From Pseudomonadota bacterium (GTDB lineage Bacteria > Pseudomonadota > Gammaproteobacteria > Pseudomonadales > Pseudomonadaceae), in NCBI GenBank assembly GCA_023388335.1, contig JAEWGL010000092.1, positions 1-36,032 of the forward strand: a stretch of 36,032 nucleotides of DNA, read 5' to 3'. Numbering within the stretch: position 1 is the first letter of the stretch; every line of letters starts with the position of its first letter. The translations under genes and the position numbers were made by a program. A model generated the notes under the pieces. The model was not told where the DNA came from and made no database searches. It saw nothing but the letters and a program-made list of their open reading frames with translations. Positions 22,986-31,562 of this stretch are shown piece after piece.

Positions 22986-23819
22986 TCAGCCTTCTACCTT
23001 GGATGCGACCTTGAGCATGTCGGCATCGACACCGCGAACGCCGACGATCTGCCTGGCCACCTCACTGGCGATGGATTTCTGCTCGTTGCTCACCACCTCG
23101 CCCGACAACCGTACCAACCCGTCTTCGCTGGCCACTTTGATATTCGGGCCGTCAAGATTGCGACTGAAGCGGAAGCTGGTCTGGATCTTGTCGACGATCC
23201 AGCGATCGCTGGGTTGTGGCCCTTTTGGGGCGTCGACAGGCTTTTCACGGGCCTTGGCCATGGCCGCGGTGTCCATGCTGACCAAGTTGTTGACCAGATA
23301 GACGCCCTCGGTGGTGCGCGCCAGTACACCGGCCAGCTCCTTGGCTTCGGCGCTATCCACCTTGCCGCGCAGGGTGACTACCCCCTCACGGCTCTCGACC
23401 TCGATCGCGGCCTCTTGGGTGATCCGGCTCCAGAGCAGACGCGCACGAATTACCGCGCCGAGCGTGGCGTCTTCCAGGCGCTTGGCGTAGGCACGCAGCT
23501 CCAGCGGCTCTTCGACCAGTTCCGGATTGACCTTGAGCTGATTATCGACCTGCTCGATCCCTTGGGTGGCCAATGCCACGCGCTCGGCCAGTTGACGCTC
23601 GACTTCATTTTCCACTTCGCCCGACAGTCGAGCGCCTTGGTCTTGAACCTGGACCTGGATGCGGAAGGGATTGAGCACTCGGTTCAATGCCAGCGCGGTC
23701 TGCAGCGCGCCCTCACGTCGCGCATCCTGGACGTTGTCGGCGTACGCCGGCGTCAACGCCAAGGCCTGGCCAAGTACCAAGGCGGCTGCGGCGGCAACCA
23801 TCTGATGCGTAACAGGCAT
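22986..23819 (-). CDS. Periplasmic protein with three BON domains
   Basis: The ATG at 23819 has a full AAGGAGG 6 nt upstream. The 277-residue product has a signal peptide (cleavage after PAYA, about residue 27). Three BON-type repeats follow: about 34-105 (VQVQDQGARLSGEVENE, ATQGIEQVDNQL), 118-190 (VESREGVVTLRGKVDS, TEGVYLVNNLVSM) and 205-277 (VASEDGLVRLSGEVVSNE, VGVRGVDADMLKV). BON domains (PF04972) bind phospholipid or envelope surfaces, as in OsmY and DolP. Likely a periplasmic envelope-stress protein. It has its own sigma54-type promoter and is divergent from algB. Confidence 0.88.
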   Translation of the reverse strand: MPVTHQMVAAAAALVLGQALALTPAYADNVQDARREGALQTALALNRVLNPFRIQVQVQDQGARLSGEVENEVERQLAERVALATQGIEQVDNQLKVNPELVEEPLELRAYAKRLEDATLGAVIRARLLWSRITQEAAIEVESREGVVTLRGKVDSAEAKELAGVLARTTEGVYLVNNLVSMDTAAMAKAREKPVDAPKGPQPSDRWIVDKIQTSFRFSRNLDGPNIKVASEDGLVRLSGEVVSNEQKSIASEVARQIVGVRGVDADMLKVASKVEG

Positions 23820-23856
23820 GACACACCTCCTTAGAGTTAAAAAGCCTAGGATCGCC

Positions 23857-23871
23857 GCAAACTGCATGCCA
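23857..23871 (-). promoter_or_regulatory. Sigma54 (-24/-12) promoter of the BON-domain gene
   Basis: On the - strand TGGCATGCAGTTTGC matches TGGCAYR-N4-TTGC, with GG and GC exactly 10 bp apart. The expected start is near 23846, leaving about 27 nt before the ATG. Upstream toward algB are AGCTA-GT-TAGCT (23905-23916) and the imperfect palindrome CACTCGCAAGTG (23921-23932), possible enhancer sites. Confidence 0.75.
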
Positions 23872-24028
23872 GCCGGCTAAATCCTTATAAAAAGCCTATT
23901 TTTCAGCTAGTTAGCTAATCCACTCGCAAGTGACTAGCATGCAGGGAACGGAATCAATCAGAATCGACCATGCAACTTGCCCGATTTTTCCGACACTAAC
24001 CAAGATTAATCCCAAAGGAGCGTAGGAA

Positions 24029-25375
24029 ATGGAATCAGCCCAGGACAGCCAAGGCCGCATTCTGCTGGTGGACGACGAATCTGCCATCCTGCGAACCTTT
24101 CGCTATTGCCTGGAGGACGAAGGCTACAGCGTGGCCACGGCCACCAGCGCGTCGCAGGCCGAAACACTGCTGCAACGCCAAGTGTTTGATCTGTGCTTCC
24201 TCGACCTTCGCCTGGGTGAGGACAATGGCCTGGACGTGCTGGCGCAGATGCGTATCCAGGCGCCCTGGATGCGTGTGGTCATCGTCACCGCCCATTCGGC
24301 GATCGACACCGCCGTCGATGCCATCCAAGCCGGTGCGGCCGATTATCTGGTCAAGCCTTGCAGCCCCGACCAGCTGCGCTTGGCCACTGCCAAGCAGTTG
24401 GAGGTGCGTCAGCTCTCGGCGCGCCTGGAAGCCTTGGAAGGGGAGGTGCGCAAGCCCAAGGATGGCCTCGATTCGCACAGCCCGGCGATGATGGCGGTGT
24501 TGGAAACCGCACGTCAGGTGGCGACCACCGACGCCAATATTCTCATCCTCGGCGAGTCGGGAACCGGCAAAGGCGAGCTGGCCCGCGCCATCCATGGCTG
24601 GAGCAAGCGCGCCCGCAAGGCCTGCGTGACCATCAACTGCCCGTCGCTGACCGCCGACCTGATGGAGAGCGAACTGTTCGGCCACAGCCGCGGTGCGTTC
24701 ACCGGAGCCAGCGAAAGCACCCTGGGCCGGGTCAACCAGGCTGATGGCGGCACACTGTTTCTCGACGAAATCGGCGATTTCCCACTGGTCTTGCAGCCAA
24801 AGCTGTTGCGCTTCATTCAGGACAAGGAATACGAGCGAGTCGGCGACCCCGTCACCCGCCGCGCCGACGTCCGTATCCTGGCGGCCACCAACCTCAACCT
24901 CGAGGACATGGTCCGCGAGGGGCGTTTCCGCGAAGACTTGCTCTACCGCCTGAACGTGATCACCCTGCACCTGCCGCCACTGCGCGAGCGCAGCGAAGAC
25001 ATATTGACCCTGGCCGACCGCTTCCTTGCGCGCTTCGTGAAGGAGTACTCGCGCCCAGGCCGAGCCTTCAGCGACGAAGCCCGCGCGGCGCTGCTCAACT
25101 ATCGATGGCCAGGCAACATTCGTGAGCTGCGCAACGTGGTCGAACGGGCCAGCATCATCTGCCCCCAGGAGCGCGTCGAGATCAGCCACCTGGGCATGGG
25201 CGAGCAACCGATGGGCAATGCACCGCGGGTGGGCGCCGCACTTAGTCTGGATGAATTGGAGCGGGCGCACATCGGTGCGGTCCTGGCCACCAGCGACACC
25301 CTCGACCAGGCCGCCAAGACCCTCGGCATCGACGCCTCGACCCTGTACCGCAAACGCAAGCAGTACAACTTATGA
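24029..25375 (+). CDS. algB: NtrC-family response regulator AlgB
   Basis: A 448-residue regulator. Receiver domain 9-125 with acidic Asp15/Asp16, phosphoacceptor Asp59 (DLCFLDLRLG) and Lys109. AAA+ domain: Walker A GESGTGKG (175-182), sigma54-contact GAFTGA (222-227), Walker B GGTLFLDEIGD (240-250). C-terminal Fis-type helix-turn-helix LDQAAKTLGIDASTLYRKRKQ. AlgB activates alginate genes in P. aeruginosa and pairs with KinB. The identification rests on the adjoining kinB, the phosphoacceptor position and the flanking gene order. AAGGAG is at 24014-24019. Its stop overlaps the kinB start by 4 bp (ATGA). Confidence 0.92.
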   Translation: MESAQDSQGRILLVDDESAILRTFRYCLEDEGYSVATATSASQAETLLQRQVFDLCFLDLRLGEDNGLDVLAQMRIQAPWMRVVIVTAHSAIDTAVDAIQAGAADYLVKPCSPDQLRLATAKQLEVRQLSARLEALEGEVRKPKDGLDSHSPAMMAVLETARQVATTDANILILGESGTGKGELARAIHGWSKRARKACVTINCPSLTADLMESELFGHSRGAFTGASESTLGRVNQADGGTLFLDEIGDFPLVLQPKLLRFIQDKEYERVGDPVTRRADVRILAATNLNLEDMVREGRFREDLLYRLNVITLHLPPLRERSEDILTLADRFLARFVKEYSRPGRAFSDEARAALLNYRWPGNIRELRNVVERASIICPQERVEISHLGMGEQPMGNAPRVGAALSLDELERAHIGAVLATSDTLDQAAKTLGIDASTLYRKRKQYNL

Positions 25376-27150
25376 AATGGGCGATCAAGCTGCGCACGCG
25401 GCTTTTCCTGAGCATCTCGGCCCTGATTACTGTCGCCTTGCTGGGTTTGCTGATCGGCCTGGTCAGCGTGCTGCAGATGGCGTCTTCGCAGCAAACCCTG
25501 GTACGCGATACCACGCACCTCCTTGAGATCGGCCTGAAACTGCGGCAGAACCTGGGCGAGCAGATGATCCTGATACTCGACGAGGCACGTGATCCGGCCA
25601 GCCTCGAGGCCCTGCAGGGCGGCTTTCAGCGCTTGCTCGACGAAGGCCTGGAACTCGGCGGCGAGCGCACCGGCCTCAGCAAGACCAACAGCAATTACCA
25701 GGCCTTCCTGCAGGCTTACCGCAGCAGTCCGGAGCCCGCCCGCAGCATGGGTGTCGACGAACCGCTCGGGGCGGCTTTCAACCAGGTACGTACCGACCTC
25801 ATCGACTCGCACAAGCATGCCGTCGAGCACATCAGCCGCAGTGAAGCGCAGGCCCGTGACCGTGCCTTGTTGATCGGCGGAATGCTGGGCCTGATGGGGC
25901 TGGCCGTGCTGACCCTGGGCTTTATCACCGCGCACAATATCGCCCGACGCTTCGGCCAACCCATCGAGGCCCTGGCCAAGGCTGCCGACCAGGTCGGCCA
26001 GGGCAACTTCGAAGTGACTCTGCCGGTCACCCAGGCCACTGAGCTCAATCAACTGACCCGGCGTTTCGGCCTGATGGCCCAGGCCCTGCGCAAGCACCAG
26101 GCTACGAATATCGATGAGCTCCTGGCGGGCCAACAGCGCCTGCAAGCTGTGCTCGACAGCATCGATGATGGCTTGCTGATCATCGACCGCCAAGGCCGCC
26201 TGGAGCATCTCAACCCGGTGGCCCAGCGCCAATTGGGTTGGGACGACAGCCGCCTGGGCAGTGGTCTGGGCGATGCGCTGCAGCGCCCAGAGATGGACGA
26301 GCAGCTGCGCCAGGTGCTGCGCGGCGGCAGCCTGGATCGCCTGCCGGAAGACCTCAGCCTTGAGGTCGACGATGAAACCCGACTGCTGACCTATAGCCTG
26401 ACACCGGTCACCCACCCCAAGGGCTCGATCCTTGGCGCGGTGATGGTCTTGCACGATGTCACCGAACAGCGCGCCTTCGAGCGGGTACGCAGCGAATTCG
26501 TCCTGCGCGCCTCGCATGAGTTGCGCACGCCGATCACCGGCATGCACATGGCCTTCGGCCTGCTGCGGGAACGGGTAAAATTCGCGCACGACACCCGCGA
26601 GCACGACCTGTTCGAGACCATCGGCGAGGAGATGCAACGGCTTACCCAACTGATCAATGACCTGCTGAATTTCTCGCGCTACCAGAGCGGGCTGCAGAAA
26701 CTCGACCTTGCTCCCTGCGTCCTGGAAGAGTTGCTCGAACGGGCCCGCTCGCGTTTCGCCGCACAGGCCGCGGACAAGCAGATCGAACTGCTCGCCGAAC
26801 TCGATCTGCCATTGCCACGCATCCAGGCTGATCCGGCACAACTCGATCGCGTGCTGGATAATTTGCTGCACAACGCCATCCGTCATACCGCCAGCGGTGG
26901 CAGGATCCGCCTGCATGCCAGGCGCCATGCCGAGCGGGTAATCATCAGCGTGGAAGACAACGGTGAAGGGATTGCCTATGGCCAGCAAGGCCGCATTTTC
27001 GAACCCTTCGTCCAGGTCGGGCGCAAGAAAGGCGGAGCAGGGCTTGGCCTGGCACTGTGCAAAGAGATCGTGCAACTACACGGTGGCCGCATGGGCGTGT
27101 TCTCCCGTCCGGGCCAGGGTACCCAGTTCTACATGGCGCTGCCCGCCTGA
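25372..27150 (+). CDS. kinB: Sensor histidine kinase KinB
   Basis: A 592-residue inner-membrane kinase overlapping algB by 4 bp. TM1 about 12-34, periplasmic sensor 35-164 (helical, no cysteine), TM2 about 166-187, HAMP about 188-242, PAS 253-365 (LDSIDDGLLIIDRQGRLEHL in parts, ending VMVLHDVTEQRAFE), HisKA with ASHELRTPITG (phosphorylated His382), and an ATPase domain with an N box (LDNLLHNAIRHTA), G1 (VEDNGEGI) and G2 (GGAGLGLALC). All catalytic boxes are intact. In P. aeruginosa KinB also acts as a phosphatase on AlgB and restrains alginate production. It ends 5 bp from the convergent EAL gene. Confidence 0.92.
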   Translation: MKWAIKLRTRLFLSISALITVALLGLLIGLVSVLQMASSQQTLVRDTTHLLEIGLKLRQNLGEQMILILDEARDPASLEALQGGFQRLLDEGLELGGERTGLSKTNSNYQAFLQAYRSSPEPARSMGVDEPLGAAFNQVRTDLIDSHKHAVEHISRSEAQARDRALLIGGMLGLMGLAVLTLGFITAHNIARRFGQPIEALAKAADQVGQGNFEVTLPVTQATELNQLTRRFGLMAQALRKHQATNIDELLAGQQRLQAVLDSIDDGLLIIDRQGRLEHLNPVAQRQLGWDDSRLGSGLGDALQRPEMDEQLRQVLRGGSLDRLPEDLSLEVDDETRLLTYSLTPVTHPKGSILGAVMVLHDVTEQRAFERVRSEFVLRASHELRTPITGMHMAFGLLRERVKFAHDTREHDLFETIGEEMQRLTQLINDLLNFSRYQSGLQKLDLAPCVLEELLERARSRFAAQAADKQIELLAELDLPLPRIQADPAQLDRVLDNLLHNAIRHTASGGRIRLHARRHAERVIISVEDNGEGIAYGQQGRIFEPFVQVGRKKGGAGLGLALCKEIVQLHGGRMGVFSRPGQGTQFYMALPA

Positions 27151-27155
27151 GGGGT

Positions 27156-28772
27156 TCAGGCTTCATCGTCGATACGCCGCGCGCCCCTGCGCCGACCACG
27201 GGTGATCAGCTCGGCGAACTGCCGGGCGCTGAGCGGGTGGGCGAACAGCCAGCCTTGGCCATAATTGACGCCCTCGCTATTGAGCAGCTGCGCCTGGTCT
27301 TCATGTTCGATGCCTTCAGCGATCACCCGCAACTGCAGGGCGTGCGCCATGCGGATGATGTGCGGGGCAACTCCGCTGCTGGCAGCATCGTGGCCAAGCG
27401 CATCGACGAACGCCTTGTCGATCTTCAGGCAGTCGACCGGCAGGGTCTGCAGATAGGCAAGGCTGCTGTAGCCCGTACCGAAGTCATCGATCAGCACTGG
27501 GTGGCCTACCGCGCGCAAGGCCTGCAGGTTATCGCGCGCCACCACCACGTCGATCAGCCCGCGCTCTGTGACTTCAAAGGCAATCTGCCTGGCAGGCACA
27601 TGATGGATGGCCAGCAGTCGCGCCGCTACCCCGCCAATGCGCGGCTCCATCACGTCGCAGGCCGCCAGGTTCACTGAAATGTACAGGTGCTGGTTGGAGC
27701 GCAGCAGCTGGCCCAGCTGCTCGAGCGCGCGTTGCAGGACAAAGTCGGTGATCGGACGGATCTGCCCGGTGTTCTCGGCCAGGGGGATGAACAGGTCCGG
27801 GCTGGTCAGGCTACCGTCAGGGCGGCGCCAGCGCACCAGGGCTTCAGCGCCGACGCAGCGCCGGCTGTTGAGTTCGAAGATCGGCTGGTAGAGCACCTGC
27901 AGTTCGCCCCGACGCAGGGCGCCTTGCAGCTCTGAGCTCATCGACCGGTGCTGGTAGATCAGCTGTAGCACCAGCCAGCCAATGCAGCTGGCCAGCACCA
28001 GACTTGCGGGGATCAGCAGCCAGAGCATGCCGTTCATCTTCAGCGGCACGCTGGTGCGGGGGGCGATCAATACCAGCTGGTAGTCTGGCGAGTTGGTCGG
28101 CATACGATAGATCAGCCGGTCCGACGCCTCCAGCAGCGATTTGCTGGAAGACGGCCAGTCGGCACTGGGCGGCCAGGGCTGGGCCGGGCCGAGCACCGGT
28201 ATCGCTCGTGCGCCTCGGTCCAGCACCATCAACACGCTGCTGCCAGGGGGCAGGTCGACCACATCCGCCAGGTGCCCACGGGATGTCGACACCAGGAACC
28301 GTCCATGCCCGAGCATCAGCGCGGCCAGGTTGTCGTCGGGTTCGGTGGTGGTGTTGAGCCAGTAGCTGTAGGTCGGGCCCTCGATATCCGGCGCGCGCAG
28401 CGGATGGACCATGCGCTCGTCGATCCGGTTCGAGCAGGTGACGCTACCGTCCACGTACGCCGCCTCATAAATGAAGCGATAACTCAAGCCGACCTCTTGG
28501 AGGGCGGTCGACATCTGCGCATCGCAACCGCGCAAGGGCTGTGCCTGCAATTGGTCGATGCCTTCGCGCAGCTGGCCAAAGACCTGTTCCAGACGCTCTA
28601 GGAAGCGCTCGCCGCGAGCGTTCATCTGCTCGCTTTCGCGCTCACGCGCCTGTTGCAATGAGACCCCGACACTGGCGAACAGCAACAGCCCCGCGCTGGC
28701 CATGGCCGCAAGGGAGGCCAGTAGCCAGGGTCGATAGAACACATGGCGCAGAACGGCGAGGGTTGGTGACAT
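27156..28772 (-). CDS. Membrane c-di-GMP phosphodiesterase with CSS-type periplasmic sensor and EAL domain
   Basis: A 538-residue protein. TM1 about 18-38; periplasmic CSS-motif domain (about 40-247) with Cys83 and Cys113, the latter in VTCSN where the family has CSS; TM2 about 248-272; EAL domain 282-530. EAL residues look complete: EAL (310-312), the Asn of SVNLAACD, the Glu of FEVTERG, IDDFGTGYSSLAYL, the Lys of LKIDKAFV, the Glu of AEGIEHEDQ and the Gln of GQGWLFAHPL, so it should hydrolyse c-di-GMP to pGpG. The 30-residue spacing of the two cysteines is the same as in E. coli PdeC, where a DsbA-made disulfide lowers activity. The ribosome site is weak. Confidence 0.9.
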   Translation of the reverse strand: MSPTLAVLRHVFYRPWLLASLAAMASAGLLLFASVGVSLQQARERESEQMNARGERFLERLEQVFGQLREGIDQLQAQPLRGCDAQMSTALQEVGLSYRFIYEAAYVDGSVTCSNRIDERMVHPLRAPDIEGPTYSYWLNTTTEPDDNLAALMLGHGRFLVSTSRGHLADVVDLPPGSSVLMVLDRGARAIPVLGPAQPWPPSADWPSSSKSLLEASDRLIYRMPTNSPDYQLVLIAPRTSVPLKMNGMLWLLIPASLVLASCIGWLVLQLIYQHRSMSSELQGALRRGELQVLYQPIFELNSRRCVGAEALVRWRRPDGSLTSPDLFIPLAENTGQIRPITDFVLQRALEQLGQLLRSNQHLYISVNLAACDVMEPRIGGVAARLLAIHHVPARQIAFEVTERGLIDVVVARDNLQALRAVGHPVLIDDFGTGYSSLAYLQTLPVDCLKIDKAFVDALGHDAASSGVAPHIIRMAHALQLRVIAEGIEHEDQAQLLNSEGVNYGQGWLFAHPLSARQFAELITRGRRRGARRIDDEA

Positions 28773-28839
28773 CGAGGGCTATCCAGTTGACTACCATGAG
28801 GTATAGCAACTGCGTGCCCAGTCAGCCTGGCCGATGGCC

Positions 28840-29616
28840 TCAGCGCAGGGTGTTGAGTACTTGCAGCATGGCGGCGGTCTGGGCGTCCGGCATCCCATCG
28901 AAACGTTGCGGGCGAAAGCGCATCTGGAACGCGGCCAGCACATGCCGAGTACTCACATCCAGCTCACCGGTCTGCTCGATGTTGTAGCCAAAATGCGCCA
29001 ATTGCTGCTGGTACCAGGTGATGCTGGGAAGCTGGGTAGCGAATCGCGCCTGCTGCTGCGCCACTGCTCGGGCATCTGGCCAGAGGCCAAGGCCGGCATC
29101 GGCCAGGCGCTTCCAGGGAAACAGCGGGCCTGGGTCGAGCTTGCGCAACGGCGCAATGTCGCTGTGGCCGATGATGTACCGCGGCTGGATGTTGTTGCGT
29201 TTGACGATGTCCTTGAGCAAGGCGATCAACGCTTCGATCTGTGCTTCGCTGTAGGGGTGCCAGCGTCGGCCCGTCGGCGTATCGGTGAAGCCCGGATTGA
29301 CGATCTCGATACCGATCGAACTCGAATTGAGCCAGGTCCGCCCGTCCCACTGGCTGTCGCCGGCATGCCAGGCGCGGCGGTTTTCGTCGACCAGTTGATA
29401 GACCGTGGCCGGTCCATCGCCGATCAGGTAATGGCTGCTGACTTCGCCATGGGTGAGCAGCTCCAGCGAGCGTTCCAGCGAAGCATTGGTGTAGTGCAGG
29501 ACAACGAACACGATGCGGTTGTCCTGGTTGGCCGAAACATGGCTGCGATCGATACGCAGCCCGGTGGAGCAACCGGCCAGCATCAGCAGCAGGACGGCGG
29601 TGAAAAGCGCTTTCAT
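28840..29616 (-). CDS. ampDh2: Lipoprotein N-acetylmuramoyl-L-alanine amidase (AmpDh2/AmiD type)
   Basis: A 258-residue protein from the ATG at 29616. The lipobox LAGC puts the lipidated Cys at 16; residue 17 is Ser, so outer-membrane sorting is expected. Amidase_2 domain about 33-170: zinc ligands His41 (VVLHYT), His151 (IIGHSDIAP) and Asp161 (KLDPGPLFPW), with SSIGIEIVN in the middle. A C-terminal peptidoglycan-binding-1-type domain (about 190-255: YNIEQTGELDVSTRHVLAAF in parts) follows. It cleaves the MurNAc-L-Ala bond in the periplasm and belongs to wall recycling. The upstream extension to 29667 is rejected because it buries the lipobox. The symbol is from family and synteny with P. aeruginosa. 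Confidence 0.88.
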   Translation of the reverse strand: MKALFTAVLLLMLAGCSTGLRIDRSHVSANQDNRIVFVVLHYTNASLERSLELLTHGEVSSHYLIGDGPATVYQLVDENRRAWHAGDSQWDGRTWLNSSSIGIEIVNPGFTDTPTGRRWHPYSEAQIEALIALLKDIVKRNNIQPRYIIGHSDIAPLRKLDPGPLFPWKRLADAGLGLWPDARAVAQQQARFATQLPSITWYQQQLAHFGYNIEQTGELDVSTRHVLAAFQMRFRPQRFDGMPDAQTAAMLQVLNTLR

Positions 29617-29678
29617 GGTGAAACCACATCGAGACAGGACAGTGATGCAACAGCATAACGTATGCATGGGCCGGGCAC

Positions 29679-31535
29679 TCAGCCTTGCTCTATCCGATTA
29701 CGCCCAAAATTCTTTGCACGATATAACGCCTCATCGGCCCGCTTGAGCACCGCCTCGCTGCGCTCGCCGGCACGCAAGGCACTGATACCGATCGTGAGGG
29801 TGACCACCACCCGCTCGCCCTTGAAATGGAAAGGGCAGGCCTCGATGGTCGCGCGTAGGCTCTGCGCCAGTTCGACGCCGGCGGCCAGCGGGGTTTGCGG
29901 CATCAGCAGGACGAACTCCTCGCCGCCGAAGCGGGCGATGAAATGACGGCTGCCCAGGCGCTTGCGCAGCGCGCTGGCCACGATCTTCAGGACCTTGTCG
30001 CCGGCCAGATGACCATAGCTGTCGTTGATGCGCTTGAAGTGGTCCAGGTCGAGGATGGCCATCAGCAGGTCGCCGCCGTGGGCTTGCCAAGCCTGCATCT
30101 CCTGCTCGACCCGCTCGGACCAGGCCGCACGGTTGGGCAGTCCGGTCAATGGATCGATCAACGCCTTCTGCCGCTGCTCTTCAAGGTGTTCGCGGTAGCC
30201 GAGCGCTTCCTGCTCCATGTTCGCGACCCGCTCGGCCAGGCCATTGAGCCGGGTAGCCAACTGCTGCTCGCGCTCATCGCGCTTGTGCCGATGATCGTCC
30301 ATGGTCAGCCGCAGGCCTTCCAGGCGGTTTTCAAGGATGTGCTTGAGGCTAGGCAGATCGGCCGCTCCCTGGACACTGCTCTGCAAGCCATCGACCTGCT
30401 CGCGCAGCTGGCTGTCCAGGTCGCGGGCCGCGCAGGTGCTGTCGGCATGCCCGGCGCTGGCTTCCTGCAGGTGGCTCTGGAAAGACTCCAGCCGCTCGTT
30501 GAGTTGCTGCAGGTATTGCTCGAATTCATGCTGGTCGCTGTCGGTGATGGCGAGCATCAACACCGCCAGATCGTCGAGCACGGGGATCAGCTCGTACCAG
30601 TTCAGCCCATGCACCACCCGCTCGCGCATGGCCTGGGCCTGGGGCTTGTGCCGTTCCGGCAGGCGAAGTTCGTCGAGCAGGCCGACCAGGGTCTGTTCGA
30701 TGTGCGCAGCAACCGAACTGTAGGAGGGCTCGCGGCCATCGGGCAGCGCATAGGGACCGTCCTCTCCAAGCGCGGCATCGTGCGGCGCATGCTCGCTGGC
30801 CGGGAGGGCAGGCGCGGGATCCGGCTCGATCGACTCAGCCACAGGCACAGGCACATCGAGCGGTTCTGCTAGGTGCTCGTCCTGTACAGGGGCCACTTCC
30901 TCTGCGGGATTGGCTATCAGGGCCTGCCCAGCGGTCTGCGGCGGCTCGTCCTGAGTCTGGGCCTGCGCCCTCGGGCTAGATATGGGTTGCGGTTGGGGCT
31001 GAGCCTCGCCGTCACGCCCACCAAACAAGCGTTGCAGTAACCCAGGACGGGATTCTTGCTCCGGCCGGTCCAGCGCCGACAAGGCGCGGCTCTGCAACCC
31101 ACTGAGCTCGCTGAGCAACAGGGGCATCTCTCGCGCCTGGGTAACGCGGCCTTCAAGCTGCTTGGCGAATTTCTTGAGGGGACGGCTGACGTCGCCGGGC
31201 AGAGGTAATGACTGCAACTGACTGACCAGGGCCGTCAGCGCCGTGCTGATTTGGCCAAGGCGAGTTTCACGGCGCTGCTCGGAATCGAGCATGGCCTTTT
31301 CCAGGCGCGGGATCAGGCCGGCCAGGCCGGCGTCCAGGTTGTCGCTGCGGATGACCTCGCGCATTTCCTTCATGCACTGGTCCACTGCCCGGTCACTGCC
31401 TTCGGCCGCCAGGGTGCTGCGCACCAGGCCCCGCCGCAACAGGTCGAGACGGGCTTCCCAGCGGCGCTCGAGTGTTTCCTGCTGTTCGATGCTCTTGAGG
31501 TACTTTTCTTTCCAGCGCTCGGCTTCGTCGGTCAT
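29679..31535 (-). CDS. dgcH: Diguanylate cyclase, cytosolic, GGEEF without I-site (DgcH-like)
   Basis: A 618-residue protein without signal or membrane helices. The N-terminal part is helical (1-165) and is followed by a Pro/Gln/Glu/Ala-rich linker (about 170-270), a second helical and coiled-coil region (280-455) and the GGDEF domain (460-618): DPLTGLPNRAAW, LDLDHFKRINDSYGHLAGD, RFGGEEFVLL (GGEEF 537-541). The active site is intact, so it should make c-di-GMP from two GTP. The inhibitory RxxD site, expected 5 residues before GGEEF, reads GSRH, so product inhibition is probably absent. Last gene of the dsbA/EEP/dgcH run. The symbol is from synteny with P. aeruginosa as I remember it. Confidence 0.88.
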   Translation of the reverse strand: MTDEAERWKEKYLKSIEQQETLERRWEARLDLLRRGLVRSTLAAEGSDRAVDQCMKEMREVIRSDNLDAGLAGLIPRLEKAMLDSEQRRETRLGQISTALTALVSQLQSLPLPGDVSRPLKKFAKQLEGRVTQAREMPLLLSELSGLQSRALSALDRPEQESRPGLLQRLFGGRDGEAQPQPQPISSPRAQAQTQDEPPQTAGQALIANPAEEVAPVQDEHLAEPLDVPVPVAESIEPDPAPALPASEHAPHDAALGEDGPYALPDGREPSYSSVAAHIEQTLVGLLDELRLPERHKPQAQAMRERVVHGLNWYELIPVLDDLAVLMLAITDSDQHEFEQYLQQLNERLESFQSHLQEASAGHADSTCAARDLDSQLREQVDGLQSSVQGAADLPSLKHILENRLEGLRLTMDDHRHKRDEREQQLATRLNGLAERVANMEQEALGYREHLEEQRQKALIDPLTGLPNRAAWSERVEQEMQAWQAHGGDLLMAILDLDHFKRINDSYGHLAGDKVLKIVASALRKRLGSRHFIARFGGEEFVLLMPQTPLAAGVELAQSLRATIEACPFHFKGERVVVTLTIGISALRAGERSEAVLKRADEALYRAKNFGRNRIEQG

Positions 31536-31562
31536 GCCTGGGTCCGCAACGGGTAATGGCCA

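Noticed and set aside
25099..27075. 658-codon open frame on the - strand
   Set aside because: Antisense shadow of kinB, whose kinase boxes are intact on +.
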